A stretch of 64,000 bases of DNA from JAMCTM01 sp023473545 (GCA_023473545.1 JAMCXO010000002.1:1-64000), one strand, 5' to 3'; counted from the first letter of the stretch, positions 26,045 to 34,933 are shown. Notes: generated by a model not told the origin, from the sequence alone. Numbers and translations are program-made.

Positions 26045-27436
26045 TTAGAAAAGCCCTAGTTGCCTTTCGTCGGATACCATCTCTCTAACCGGCTGTCCCT
26101 GGATCTTTTCTTCGGCTCGTTCAATCTTAACCTTACCATACTCTCCGTCATAACCCGGATCTATAATAATGTTTCCTTCCCGAACCTTACTAATCGCCTG
26201 CGCAATTCTAGAATCCGAATATTTCTCGATATCCGTTACGCTAGACAGCAAAAGCACGTTAAATTCGGACCCAAGAGATGAACAAAGCATGTCGTAGATA
26301 CCTGTTACCTTACGGCTAGAGACCGTAGAATGCATAGCCTCGGCTATTATCTCAAGCAAAGGAACAAGTTTAACAAAAGGGGGATGATTTTTTGTTTGAT
26401 CTATATACCATTTTATGCCCTTATCGCTCATTTTTACAGAAAATACCTTTCCGTAAAGTCTAGTTGATAACTGCATTACCCTATTAAGCACTCCTTCTGT
26501 TAGCCTTCGATGACAGACAGGACATATCTCTCCCTTCGCTTTTAAATCTTCCGGTCCATAAACTACCCCGCAGTTTCGATGTCCTGAAAAATGATACTTT
26601 CCTTCTTCCGGATAGAACTCGATAGTGTAGCCTATCTTTAGTTTTCCATTTCTTCGCATAATAGCAAGTCTTATATCCTCGTATGTTATTTCCTCGTTTG
26701 ATATTTGTAACTTGTCATTTGAAATTCCGTTTTTGCTGGAAACAAAAACAGTTGCTTCTCTTCCCATCTTGGCCGGGCTGTGCGCGTCGGAAAAAGAAAG
26801 AATCGAACGATTATCCAACTCCTCTACCTGCCAATTCATTAAGGGATCGCTTGATAAACCTGTTTCAATCCCATAAACAAAACGCGCCGAATCGCCAAAT
26901 GCTTCATCCAATGAACCAAAGCCCGAAGCCGAACCGTAAATCCCAAAATGAGGCGTCCAGATGTGGCAGGGGATCAATATTGCCCTGGGGTCAATGGAAG
27001 AAACTATCTCCAAAAGATTTTTCGAAGAAAGACCAATAATTGGCCTGCCGTCCGAGTGTAGATTGCAGCCTCTTCTCGTCAACTCCTTATTAATCTTTTC
27101 GCAAATCTCAATGCTGGGGGAAAAAATAAGATTATGTATACGCCTTAGTTTCTCTCCCTGTGTGTAGATACTGGCAATCTCTGTTGACAAAAGAAATAAG
27201 ACATCGTTCTCGTCTTTGATTTTTGATCCCTGATCCTTAAATCTATACAGTCCTTCCCCGCTTTCCTTGAGTTGGCTTTGTATTTCCCGAATCCATAATG
27301 GATGCGTAAAGTCTCCGGTTGAAATAATGTCTATGCCCTTTTTTCTGGCAAAATCAGCCATGACAGGCAGGATCATATTTTGGGAAACCGCCCGGGAATA
27401 TTTGGAATGAAGATGAAGATCCGCAACAAACTGCAT
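26045..27436 (-). CDS. Endonuclease Q-like PHP-domain nuclease
   Basis: 463 residues. A PHP metal-binding fold opens the protein (FVADLHLHSKYSRAVSQNM). IISTGDFTHP, ILIPCHIWTPHFGIYGS and LSFSDAHSPAKMGRE supply more metal ligands. A zinc finger follows (HRNCGVVYGPEDL then CPVCHRRL). This domain order is that of EndoQ, which nicks DNA 5' of deaminated bases, known mainly from archaea and some bacteria. Two heptanucleotide arrays (26696-26723 and 27214-27241) add FKDQGSKIKDE- and NDKLQISN-like loops. A promoter lies just before the ATG. Confidence 0.82.
   Translation of the reverse strand: MQFVADLHLHSKYSRAVSQNMILPVMADFARKKGIDIISTGDFTHPLWIREIQSQLKESGEGLYRFKDQGSKIKDENDVLFLLSTEIASIYTQGEKLRRIHNLIFSPSIEICEKINKELTRRGCNLHSDGRPIIGLSSKNLLEIVSSIDPRAILIPCHIWTPHFGIYGSASGFGSLDEAFGDSARFVYGIETGLSSDPLMNWQVEELDNRSILSFSDAHSPAKMGREATVFVSSKNGISNDKLQISNEEITYEDIRLAIMRRNGKLKIGYTIEFYPEEGKYHFSGHRNCGVVYGPEDLKAKGEICPVCHRRLTEGVLNRVMQLSTRLYGKVFSVKMSDKGIKWYIDQTKNHPPFVKLVPLLEIIAEAMHSTVSSRKVTGIYDMLCSSLGSEFNVLLLSSVTDIEKYSDSRIAQAISKVREGNIIIDPGYDGEYGKVKIERAEEKIQGQPVREMVSDERQLGLF
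26696..26723. repeat. heptanucleotide array in endoQ-like gene (C-terminal side)
   Basis: Four 7-nt units: GTTTGAT, ATTTGTA, ACTTGTC, ATTTGAA. Translated on the coding strand as NDKLQISN between conserved blocks. Confidence 0.6.
27214..27241. repeat. heptanucleotide array in endoQ-like gene (N-terminal side)
   Basis: Four 7-nt units: CTTTGAT, TTTTGAT, CCCTGAT, CCTTAAA. Encodes FKDQGSKIKD before the FLLSTEIASIY block. Confidence 0.65.
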
Positions 27437-27445
27437 GTCATACCT

Positions 27446-27454
27446 ATTTTATCA
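27446..27454 (-). promoter_or_regulatory. endoQ-like gene extended -10 promoter
   Basis: On the minus strand TGA then TAAAAT (27446-27451) ends 9 nt before the ATG, predicting a leader of only 2-3 nt. Confidence 0.5.
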
Positions 27455-27485
27455 TAAAAAATCCTTGATAATTCGAAAGCGCGGC

Positions 27486-28013
27486 CTAAATAATTTTGTA
27501 AATATAGATCTTATTTTTTGTGTCGGATTTAACGGGAGGCAAATCCATTTTGTAGCGATAGCTGACAATTCTTGTTCCCGGAGTTAGTTCTTTCTTAAAC
27601 TTAGGCAGCAAAAGACTCAAGACCTTAGGAACAAGATAGACAAAAACAACGGTTGCGGGCGATAAATCCTCATCAAAAAAATTCTTTCTTTTTATAACCA
27701 CTCTTTTCTTTTCTCTAATGATTAGAATTATTAGAATAGCGATGATTGTCCTTAGGGGATCAATTTCAATACCAACCCCCTTTGCGCCGAATTCTCCGGC
27801 GGCTACCCTAAGGGCTGTGGCGTCTCCGCATCCCAGATCATAAACGGTATCTTTTCGTGAAACACCGGCCAGCTCACACATGATTCTGGCTGTTTTTTTA
27901 TCTGTTTTCCACCAGGGAGCCCAGGGGCTATCCGGAGGCCAGATCCAGGACAAAACAATCAACAAAAAAACTACCAGCGATATTAGCAGTATATTAAAAA
28001 TAATAAAACCCAT
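27486..28013 (-). CDS. Membrane-anchored SAM-dependent methyltransferase-like protein
   Basis: 175 residues. An N-terminal membrane helix (IIFNILLISLVVFLLIVLSW) precedes a class I methyltransferase core with motif I TVYDLGCGDATALRVAAG and the following acidic GVGIEIDPLR. The later VVFVYLVPKVLSLLLPKF takes the motif IV place. The layout resembles single-helix membrane methyltransferases that act on proteins; the substrate here is unknown. It follows sodN-sodX by 47 nt and precedes the endoQ-like gene. Confidence 0.75.
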   Translation of the reverse strand: MGFIIFNILLISLVVFLLIVLSWIWPPDSPWAPWWKTDKKTARIMCELAGVSRKDTVYDLGCGDATALRVAAGEFGAKGVGIEIDPLRTIIAILIILIIREKKRVVIKRKNFFDEDLSPATVVFVYLVPKVLSLLLPKFKKELTPGTRIVSYRYKMDLPPVKSDTKNKIYIYKII

Positions 28014-28060
28014 ATATTGCCTATTTTCAAATCATCCAAATTTTCCTAAGCTTTAATCTT

Positions 28061-28354
28061 TTAAAACTTCGAGATTACTTTTCCCATAATCTCCTTTTTC
28101 TCAATCCAGCCAAATTTTCCGCTGTCCAAACTATCTTTTCTATTGTCTCCTTCAACAAAATACCTATTCTCTTTTATTTTCTTAATTCTCTTAACAAAAA
28201 CCCTTTCTGTGTTTCTATCTTTAAAAACTATGATATCGCCAATCTTGGGTTGGGAAATTAGATACGGAATATAACCAGCCAAAACCCTATCGCCTGTTTT
28301 AAACTGCGGTTCCATGCTGTGGCCAATAATCCTAAAAAAGGATAACAGAAGCAT
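28061..28354 (-). CDS. sodX: S26-family peptidase, probable Ni-SOD maturation protease
   Basis: 97 residues with the signal-peptidase I fold: the Ser in FFRIIGHSMEP is the nucleophile and the Lys in RVFVKRIKKI the general base. VEGDNRKDSLDSGKFGWI is the closing motif. It overlaps the sodN stop by one base (TAATG), so translation is coupled. In Ni-SOD systems such a protease removes the propeptide in front of the metal-hook His. The context makes that role likely. Confidence 0.87.
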   Translation of the reverse strand: MLLLSFFRIIGHSMEPQFKTGDRVLAGYIPYLISQPKIGDIIVFKDRNTERVFVKRIKKIKENRYFVEGDNRKDSLDSGKFGWIEKKEIMGKVISKF

Positions 28355-28851
28355 TATTTTGGCAGAACAATCTCTCCTCCTGTCGGATAAGAAGAGGAGA
28401 CCTTAACTGTTTCCCGATTTTTGGTTTTCCAAAATATTTGAGCAAACTCCTGAACAGAGGAAAGCAGGTCGCTCGCGCTTTGTTTATCCACTTCCTGCCG
28501 GGTTTTGGAAGCAAGCTTCATAATTTTAAAAACCAGATTATGCAAATCCGGATAGTCTTTTAGGTGTTCTTCTTTAAAATAATCCCCCCAAATGATTCTC
28601 ACTTCGTGTTTAACCATTTCCGCGTGTTCTTCCTTTACCTTTGTGTATCTCGCGATCTTATGCATAAATTCTTTATCTCCTGTTTCAGTTTCTTCTTTTT
28701 TTAAATCAAGAATAAGATCGGTCATTCTAATAACAGTGTGGGCGGATACCTGGGCTAAATGAGGATCGTAAATGCCGCAGGGAATGTCGCAGTGGGCATA
28801 GGCAATTTGCCTGGGCACTATTCCTAAAAGAAAGTCAAAGGCAGTTTTCAT
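28354..28851 (-). CDS. sodN: Nickel superoxide dismutase
   Basis: Dismutates superoxide with a nickel cofactor. After a 19-residue propeptide the nickel hook HCDIPCGIYDP begins at His20; it supplies the His amine/imidazole and the two Cys ligands. The four-helix-bundle part follows (AQVSAHTVIRMTDLILDL, EEHAEMVKHEVRIIWGDYF). 165 residues. The maturation protease is encoded directly downstream. It is read divergently from tRNA-Asn. Confidence 0.95.
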   Translation of the reverse strand: MKTAFDFLLGIVPRQIAYAHCDIPCGIYDPHLAQVSAHTVIRMTDLILDLKKEETETGDKEFMHKIARYTKVKEEHAEMVKHEVRIIWGDYFKEEHLKDYPDLHNLVFKIMKLASKTRQEVDKQSASDLLSSVQEFAQIFWKTKNRETVKVSSSYPTGGEIVLPK

Positions 28852-28860
28852 AATAACTTT

Positions 28861-28888
28861 ATCATAACATAGTGTTTTTAAATGTCAA
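28861..28888 (-). promoter_or_regulatory. sodN promoter
   Basis: On the minus strand TTGACA (28883-28888), 16-nt spacer, TATGAT (28861-28866) with an extended TG. It ends 9 nt before the ATG, so the leader is at most 3 nt. It lies back to back with the tRNA promoter. Confidence 0.6.
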
Positions 28889-28894
28889 TAATTA

Positions 28895-28903
28895 TGCTAA
28901 AAT
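28895..28903 (+). promoter_or_regulatory. tRNA-Asn promoter
   Basis: Extended -10 TGC plus TAAAAT (28898-28903), about 11 nt before the mature tRNA 5' end. Confidence 0.5.
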
Positions 28904-28914
28904 TAACACCATAA

Positions 28915-28989
28915 TCCGGTGTGGCTCAATGGTAGAGCGGCTCCCTGTTAAGGAGATGGTTGTAGGTTCGAGTCCTACCGCCGGAGCCA
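28915..28989 (+). tRNA. tRNA-Asn (GTT), CCA encoded
   Basis: Cloverleaf of 75 nt. The acceptor TCCGGTG pairs with CGCCGGA, anticodon loop CTGTTAA gives GUU, and the T arm GTAGG-TTCGAGT-CCTAC is perfect. Discriminator G and CCA are encoded. The 3' end is the junction with an integrated element: the stop codon and last four codons of the recombinase gene are read from its complement. Confidence 0.95.
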
Positions 28990-30450
28990 AAGTTGACGAG
29001 AGGCGTAAAAAGCTATCTTGTCAAACGGATTTATCCAGTCATATCGGGCTTTTTTACCCTTCAGTTCTAAGTTCTGAAGTGCCATCTTCAAAAGTAGCCG
29101 TTTTTCGTGGGCTTCAGAACTCTCAAAGACTTTTCCAGCGTTTTCAGCCAGCTTTAGCAGGTAAGATGAGGTGATATAGTATTCCTCATCGGCAAATTGT
29201 AGCTTCTCAATTTTCTTGTTGATAGCCTTTTGTTTTGCCCGATACTCTTTTCGTTTTTTCTCATAGTAGCTCTCAGTAATACTGCCGTCTATTTTGTCTT
29301 CCCAAGCCCGCTCAATGCGGTTCTCGTATTTTTTGTATTCCGATTGGTAGCGATTAAGCAGGCTTTGATGAAACTCTGATTTGTCCTTATGTGAGCTTTT
29401 CAGGGAAGTGGCTATATCCTCAACTACATCAGGGGGCATTTGGAGCTTGTCAAACAGGCTTACAAACTGTTTGGTTAAGTCGTCTTCTGTTAGCCACTCA
29501 GCCCCGTGTTTACCGTTATATTGAGTGCAGTGGTAGTAGTGATAGACATTTCCGCTTTTCTTTATCTTACGCTCAGGCGTAATCATACAACCGCAGTCGG
29601 CACACCTGATTAAGCCTCTATAAGGAAAAGCCAAGCCCGCATACTTAAAGCGTTTTTTGTTAAACCCTGCTTTTATATCCTGCACTTTGTCAAAAAGTTC
29701 TTGGTCAATTACTCGGTCGTAGTTGTGCGTGTATTCTTGCCCATCATAAAGCATTGTCCCGCAGTAAAAGGGGTTTTTGAGGATAAAATCAATCTTGCCT
29801 TTGGAAAAGTCAAAGCCAAACACTTCTTTAATTTTGTTTCTTACTTCAAGCATTGAGTAACTGCCTGTGGAATACCACTGATACATTTTCTCAACTATCT
29901 CTGCCTCTGGTTCGTCAATGCCTATCCATTTTGAGCCGTCCTCTCTGGTTATATTTTTGTAGCCGTAAGGGGCTTTACCAGGATACTCGTTTTTGCTTAT
30001 CTTGAACTTGGCGGTATTGATAGCGTCTTCTTTGAGGCGGTTAAGGTATTGCTTAGCAAGAAAGACCTTCAAGTCCCAATCCTGAATATCCCTGCCAACG
30101 CTATCTTTGTTGATAACAAGGTGGTCGTAAACAAAGTGAATTTCCTTGCCATAGTCCAGCCGTAGTTCATCAATCTTAACGGCATCTCGGTAGTTTCTGG
30201 TTATGCGGTCAACTCGGTAGGAAATGATAACTTTTATGTCGTCGCTTGCCTTAACAAACTCAATCATTTCGTTAAAGCGTTTGCGTATCTTGTAGTCGGC
30301 ACTTTCGCTAAAAACAAACTCTTTGACCACCTCAAAATCTCTTTTGACCGCATAATCTCTAAGTTCAGGGAGTTGAATGTCCTTGAGCGATAAGCCTTCT
30401 TTTTCTTGTTTGAGTGTTGATACTCTGGCTAAAATTACGGCTTTGGTCAT
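28975..30450 (-). CDS. Large serine recombinase (integrase)
   Basis: 491 residues. The N-terminal resolvase domain has AVILARVSTLKQEKEGLS with the nucleophilic Ser and VIISYRVDRITRN. The recombinase domain follows (YPGKAPYGYKNITREDGSKW), then a zinc ribbon (IRCADCGCM and YYHCT) and a coiled coil near residues 370-430. This architecture integrates and excises mobile elements. The last codons WLRR and the stop lie inside tRNA-Asn read backwards, so the tRNA is the likely attachment site and the free form would probably encode a different end. Confidence 0.92.
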   Translation of the reverse strand: MTKAVILARVSTLKQEKEGLSLKDIQLPELRDYAVKRDFEVVKEFVFSESADYKIRKRFNEMIEFVKASDDIKVIISYRVDRITRNYRDAVKIDELRLDYGKEIHFVYDHLVINKDSVGRDIQDWDLKVFLAKQYLNRLKEDAINTAKFKISKNEYPGKAPYGYKNITREDGSKWIGIDEPEAEIVEKMYQWYSTGSYSMLEVRNKIKEVFGFDFSKGKIDFILKNPFYCGTMLYDGQEYTHNYDRVIDQELFDKVQDIKAGFNKKRFKYAGLAFPYRGLIRCADCGCMITPERKIKKSGNVYHYYHCTQYNGKHGAEWLTEDDLTKQFVSLFDKLQMPPDVVEDIATSLKSSHKDKSEFHQSLLNRYQSEYKKYENRIERAWEDKIDGSITESYYEKKRKEYRAKQKAINKKIEKLQFADEEYYITSSYLLKLAENAGKVFESSEAHEKRLLLKMALQNLELKGKKARYDWINPFDKIAFYASRQLWLRR

Positions 30451-30451
30451 A

Positions 30452-31789
30452 TCAGTTCAAAATCATAGCCTCAACTTGTTTTTTTGCTTCATTTAATAAC
30501 TTAGAGGCTTCGGTTTTTAGTTTTTCTACTTCTTGATATTTTTCCATAACTTTATTTGAAATATCTTTCTGCTTTTCTAGTGGGGGTAAAGGTAATAAGA
30601 AGCTCTGTATTGTAGGAATTGTAATGTTGCCTTGAATTGCCCCGATACGCTCTCTTTGGACTAGTAATTTTGAAATATCGCTATTCAGCCAGACTGATGC
30701 ATAATTGTTATTAAGTTGCTCATTAAGCCTAAACTTAATCATAAAAGAGCCATAAGCAAAGCCGTCAGCTTTTTTAGGAACTACCGCTACTATACCTATG
30801 CTTCCACTTCTTGAGATGAGCAGGTCATTTTCGTAAACAAAACAGTTGCCTATTTCTTTTTCCTTACTTTTTGGTAGATGAACAACATCAGTTAAATCTA
30901 TATGATTAGGTTTTAGATTTAATATCCTAAGCAATGGTATACCGTCAGCCATATAATCGTTTTTAACAGAAGCCCCGTAACGGATTTCGGTTATATAGTT
31001 ACCAAGCTCTTTAATCGGGTATTTGCTACTCTTGAGTTGGTTTATGGTCGTCGCAAACTTTGGATTGTGATAATAGGGGTCTTGGCGGTTGCCATCTAGG
31101 TCTTGTGAGTTGACGGTATAGATTTTTTCTTCCTCTGGCTCTTGGTAGTCTATGCCTAGCTGTTGCCTTACAAAGCCATCAATAGAGCTTAGTAGCTCGT
31201 CGGCTTGTTTTAGTTTTTGTTCTCTTGTTTCATAGGCTTTTTTTAATAAGTTGGTTATCTGTTTTTGTTTCTCTTCTGGCAATATGGGTATTAGCAGGTC
31301 TTCAACATCTTTAGTTTGTAATCTGGGCAATGTATTGCCCGTCATCAAGTAAGATGTTTGATTGACAACTAGATGAGAGCTAAGAAAAGCAAAGAGATAG
31401 TAGTTACTGCACTTGTGGGCTTCCAAAATATGGAACTCAGTTGAACATATCCCCTCGGTTGTAGCTAAGTGAACTTTGTTTAGGTATGGTCGTAATTTTG
31501 GAAAAAGAATGTTGCCAGCATTAAAGCTAAACGCACTACCAAACTCTTTGCCTTGATCAACATCAGAAGCTATACCCGTATCACCTTCTATATTTTCAAG
31601 ACCAAAATAGGGCGTGTCTTCGCTTGCTTCGCTAACAATATCTCTTTTGAATGTTGCTACTTGGCTAAGAGGCAAAACATCACAACTGAGTGATTTAATT
31701 CTTTTGACGGCATTTAGCCTAGTTGGGTGGTATGCACTAGGGTCAAGTCTTCCCTCAAGGTCATTGTAATTAACAAAATAAGTGTTCAT
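30452..31789 (-). CDS. hsdS: Restriction-modification specificity subunit (HsdS-like)
   Basis: 445 residues with two target-recognition domains, each followed by a helical spacer. The first ends near LLIPILPEEKQKQITNLLKK and the second near FLLPLPPLEKQKDISNKVM. These read the two halves of a bipartite DNA site. The start at 31789 is chosen because it lies one base after the stop of the methyltransferase gene, with AAGGG before it. It ends one base before the recombinase start. Confidence 0.92.
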   Translation of the reverse strand: MNTYFVNYNDLEGRLDPSAYHPTRLNAVKRIKSLSCDVLPLSQVATFKRDIVSEASEDTPYFGLENIEGDTGIASDVDQGKEFGSAFSFNAGNILFPKLRPYLNKVHLATTEGICSTEFHILEAHKCSNYYLFAFLSSHLVVNQTSYLMTGNTLPRLQTKDVEDLLIPILPEEKQKQITNLLKKAYETREQKLKQADELLSSIDGFVRQQLGIDYQEPEEEKIYTVNSQDLDGNRQDPYYHNPKFATTINQLKSSKYPIKELGNYITEIRYGASVKNDYMADGIPLLRILNLKPNHIDLTDVVHLPKSKEKEIGNCFVYENDLLISRSGSIGIVAVVPKKADGFAYGSFMIKFRLNEQLNNNYASVWLNSDISKLLVQRERIGAIQGNITIPTIQSFLLPLPPLEKQKDISNKVMEKYQEVEKLKTEASKLLNEAKKQVEAMILN

Positions 31790-31790
31790 A

Positions 31791-33584
31791 TTAACCCTTG
31801 TAACCAGGTGTATTTTTAACAAACCGCTTATACTCCTCTCGGATTTCCGTTAGGTCGTTCTTTGGGTCTTTTCTGCCCGTTGCGTCGTAGCCTATATGGT
31901 CGGCAATAGCCATAAAGATAGGATAATTACCTAGTTTTTCGTTATCGCTTTTGCGTCTGAGGAAAACCAGAGAGGACTTAACCCCAGCTCCAAAGTGAGC
32001 AAAGGCAAATTGTGGTAGGGACACAATCGCTTCTATCTGGCATTTGTCCATTATGTAATCCCTTACATACTGCAAAGAGGAGTTAGATAAAATACCGTCG
32101 GGCAAGACTATGGCAATCCTGCCCGTTTTGGGTTTGACAAAGTTCACACAACGCTCAATAAACAGAATTTCTGTTTTTTGGTTTTTCTTGCCTTTGCCAA
32201 GCTCGTAATGGTCAAGGTAGTTTTTCTCGGTTGATTTAACCGTTGCCCCAAAAGGGGGATTGGTGAGAATTAGGTCAAAACGGTCTTTGCCAAACTTAGT
32301 GTGCAGGTCGTTTATCTCGCTAAAATCTCTCAAGCTGTCGGTGCTGATGATATTGGTGTGTCCGTCGTCGTGGATAATCATATTCATCTTGCAGACCCTT
32401 GCTATCTGGTCGTTTATCTCAATACCATAAAGGTTATTCATCGCAAAACTATGCCAGTATTCTTTGGCTTCCCAGTCGTCGTAGTTTGCCTCTGCGAAGT
32501 TTCTCACTTCATCAAGCGAGTTGAGCAAAAAGCCCCCGCTACCGCAAGCGGGGTCTAGGACTAAATCGCCTCGTTGCGGGTTCATCATTTCAACGCAAAA
32601 CCTGATGATTTCTCTTGGGGTAAAGAACTGTCCCATCTTGCCCTTAAAGAAGTCTTCCATAAACCGCTCAAAAGCAATTCCTTTGGTGTCTAGGTCAATT
32701 TTGTTAATAGCTAGCCCCTGTAAATGTTCTACAACGCTGTAAACAACTTTCGGGTCAAGCCTGATGTCTTCCTTAAAGACTTCGCTGTCTTCCTGTTTGG
32801 CTTTGAGGTAAATAGAGTTGACCCGCTTAAATACTTCGTCGGCTGTTTCGTGTGTGCCAATTTGGAATTTGTAAGGCTCGCCTCGTTTGGTTAGCTTTTC
32901 GTCTCTTAACTTGCAGAACAAAAGTTTAGACACTTCATCAAAGGCGGTTGTTGGAGCTAATTTGCCACCTTGCCAGACAGTATCGTGGCTCTTGCCAAGA
33001 GCGGTTATCAACTCATCTTTGGAAACGGTTTTAAGCTCTTTGTCTTCTTCTCCTTTAATAAACCTGTATTTGGGCGTTCTGCCGTATTTAACGGGAATAT
33101 CGGCAATGACATTTTTCTCTCGCTCGCTTGGCTTAAAACCCGCAATATCAAAAGCAGTTTTGGTCGTGCCAGCTACCACTATGGCAAACTTGGCTCTTAG
33201 GCTGTTGGCGTTACCAAAGGCTTGCTCTATGGCTTGCTTAAACTCGGCGTCGGTTACCCCGTCTTTTTTGCACTCAACGATAAGGTAGGGGGTCTTGAGG
33301 TCATCGTCTTCGTAAATAACAATATCTGCTCGGTCTTCTGGGGTTCTTCTTGGGACAGTTACCTCAATGTCAATCTGGTTTTGGGGATATTGGTAGTCAA
33401 GGACAAGCTCAACAAAATAGGAAGCTCTAATCGTTTCTTCTGGGTTTTTGAACGAGGTTGAGTAATCCCTTGAGCAATGGTAGATAATGCGGGCGTTATC
33501 GTCAGTAAAAGAGATTAAGCCCTCTTGCTTGCCTCTTTCAATGTTTCTTAAAAAGATTGAGCCTCTGTCGTTGTTATTTGTCAT
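31791..33584 (-). CDS. Fused nuclease and N6-adenine methyltransferase (HSDR_N-HsdM)
   Basis: 597 residues. The N-terminal 190 residues look like the type I R-subunit nuclease domain: RADIVIYED and YLIVECKKDG give a PD-(D/E)xK-type D...ExK set. A DNA methylase follows with motif I LVLDPACGSGGFLLNSLDE near residue 345 and motif IV DLILTNPPFGAT. No helicase is present. One chain that cuts and methylates, with a separate specificity subunit next door, is the layout of BcgI-like type IIB/IIG systems. The start at 33584 has AAAGGA upstream and overlaps the HTH gene by 11 nt. Confidence 0.85.
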   Translation of the reverse strand: MTNNNDRGSIFLRNIERGKQEGLISFTDDNARIIYHCSRDYSTSFKNPEETIRASYFVELVLDYQYPQNQIDIEVTVPRRTPEDRADIVIYEDDDLKTPYLIVECKKDGVTDAEFKQAIEQAFGNANSLRAKFAIVVAGTTKTAFDIAGFKPSEREKNVIADIPVKYGRTPKYRFIKGEEDKELKTVSKDELITALGKSHDTVWQGGKLAPTTAFDEVSKLLFCKLRDEKLTKRGEPYKFQIGTHETADEVFKRVNSIYLKAKQEDSEVFKEDIRLDPKVVYSVVEHLQGLAINKIDLDTKGIAFERFMEDFFKGKMGQFFTPREIIRFCVEMMNPQRGDLVLDPACGSGGFLLNSLDEVRNFAEANYDDWEAKEYWHSFAMNNLYGIEINDQIARVCKMNMIIHDDGHTNIISTDSLRDFSEINDLHTKFGKDRFDLILTNPPFGATVKSTEKNYLDHYELGKGKKNQKTEILFIERCVNFVKPKTGRIAIVLPDGILSNSSLQYVRDYIMDKCQIEAIVSLPQFAFAHFGAGVKSSLVFLRRKSDNEKLGNYPIFMAIADHIGYDATGRKDPKNDLTEIREEYKRFVKNTPGYKG

Positions 33585-33759
33585 TTTTCCTTTCATAACT
33601 GGTAATAAAGCGGTCAAGGTCGGGTTTGTTTATGCGGTATTGTTTACCCGCTTTATACGCCTTGAGCTTGCCGTCCTGTATCCAGCGATAGACCGTCAGA
33701 TAAACCACCTTGAGCATTTTTGCCACTTCTTCTATGGTGTAGTATTTTTCTTCTGTCAT
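33574..33759 (-). CDS. Excisionase-like helix-turn-helix protein
   Basis: 61 residues: YYTIEEVAKMLKVVYLTVYR then GKLKAYKAGKQYRINKPDLD, the HTH_17/MerR-like excisionase fold. Such proteins act as directionality factors or small repressors. Position between the replication initiator and the RM genes suggests control of the element. The start at 33759 lies one base after the upstream stop, the same spacing as at hsdS. Confidence 0.8.
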   Translation of the reverse strand: MTEEKYYTIEEVAKMLKVVYLTVYRWIQDGKLKAYKAGKQYRINKPDLDRFITSYERKNDK

Positions 33760-33760
33760 A

Positions 33761-34933
33761 TTAGCTGTATTTAACATTATTTAACATTTCTTCTTGATTT
33801 GCAAGTAGTTTTAATGGCTCAAAATCAGTTATCTGCTTTCGGAGTAGAGAGAATACGCTAACCTCATCAGCATAGTTAAGTTTTTGGATTTTCTTGTTTA
33901 GACTATACCAGTAGTAATTGCCGTGTCTTTTAGTCATCTGCCTGTAATCCCTTACACCAATTTCCTCAAGCAACATTCTGAAGCCAGTAAGCTCAAGAGC
34001 TTGAGTGGGTTTCAGTTTTGGGTTTGCTACCAATAGTCTCTCAAAGAACTTTTTAGGGCTGTCGTATTGATATGTCAGTAAAGTCGGATAGGCTTCTTCA
34101 ATCTCGTTGATGTAATAAAGCAATACCCTTTTAGCCGTATCTTGGTTAAAGATGTTTGTAAAAGTTGGTTCTACTTTTTTACCAATTTTGTTGAGGATTT
34201 GGTTGATTTTCTGCCGTTTGTTTAGCCGTATCTCAACTCGCAATACCTCAAATGGTTTTCGTTGGGTCAGAACATCAAATAAGCCAAGCTGCAGGGCATT
34301 ATCCTTTTCTTCAGCTCGTTTTTCGCTAATTTTAGCTTGCTCTAAGTCCTTGATTTTGTCGTAAAAAACAATCTCAAACGAGTTAGCCCGATACTTGAAG
34401 CTATGCCCCTCGTTCCTAAAATCAGTTCTGTTTGTATCCAGCCGTTTATTGATATTGAGCTTGGTTAGTTGTTCAAGGTAAGTATAGGGCGTCGTATAGT
34501 CAGTTAAGGCTATATTTTTAGAGTAATGGACTGATGAAACGGGAGCGTTTATCAGGTTTTTCTCAAAGAGGTAAACACCCATTTCTTTTAGGACGGCTTT
34601 AAGTTTTTGGATGATAGTAGGAAAATCAGTGTCCGTTAGCTCGTCAAAGTTATTGCCGTAAAGCAGTTTTGGAATAGAAAATTCAATTTTAAGCGGCATC
34701 TCAAAATTACCCTCTCGGTTTATCCGCTTGGTAACAGTTAGTCTGGGCTTATAAAGACCTCTCTTAAGTTCATTTGCAGTTGGGTTTTGCTTGCAAGTGA
34801 TATTAGACCTACCACCCAAACGATAATAGCCAGTAGTTGGGTCAGTAAGCCCTCTGGTTGACGGACTAAAAAAGTCAGGTTCAAATATCGTATACATACC
34901 TGTATTAAGGGTTAAAACGATTGTGTCTATCAT
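33761..34933 (-). CDS. Putative phage G2P/X-type replication initiator
   Basis: 390 residues opening with MIDTIVLTL and containing FEIVFYDKIKDLEQ and LRVEIRLNKRQKINQIL in the middle. These features recall the gene II/X replication proteins of filamentous phages and related plasmids, which nick DNA for rolling-circle replication. I cannot point to the catalytic Tyr with confidence. Its position next to a SpoVG-like gene and an integrase supports an element that replicates when free. It overlaps the upstream gene by 29 nt. Confidence 0.55.
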   Translation of the reverse strand: MIDTIVLTLNTGMYTIFEPDFFSPSTRGLTDPTTGYYRLGGRSNITCKQNPTANELKRGLYKPRLTVTKRINREGNFEMPLKIEFSIPKLLYGNNFDELTDTDFPTIIQKLKAVLKEMGVYLFEKNLINAPVSSVHYSKNIALTDYTTPYTYLEQLTKLNINKRLDTNRTDFRNEGHSFKYRANSFEIVFYDKIKDLEQAKISEKRAEEKDNALQLGLFDVLTQRKPFEVLRVEIRLNKRQKINQILNKIGKKVEPTFTNIFNQDTAKRVLLYYINEIEEAYPTLLTYQYDSPKKFFERLLVANPKLKPTQALELTGFRMLLEEIGVRDYRQMTKRHGNYYWYSLNKKIQKLNYADEVSVFSLLRKQITDFEPLKLLANQEEMLNNVKYS

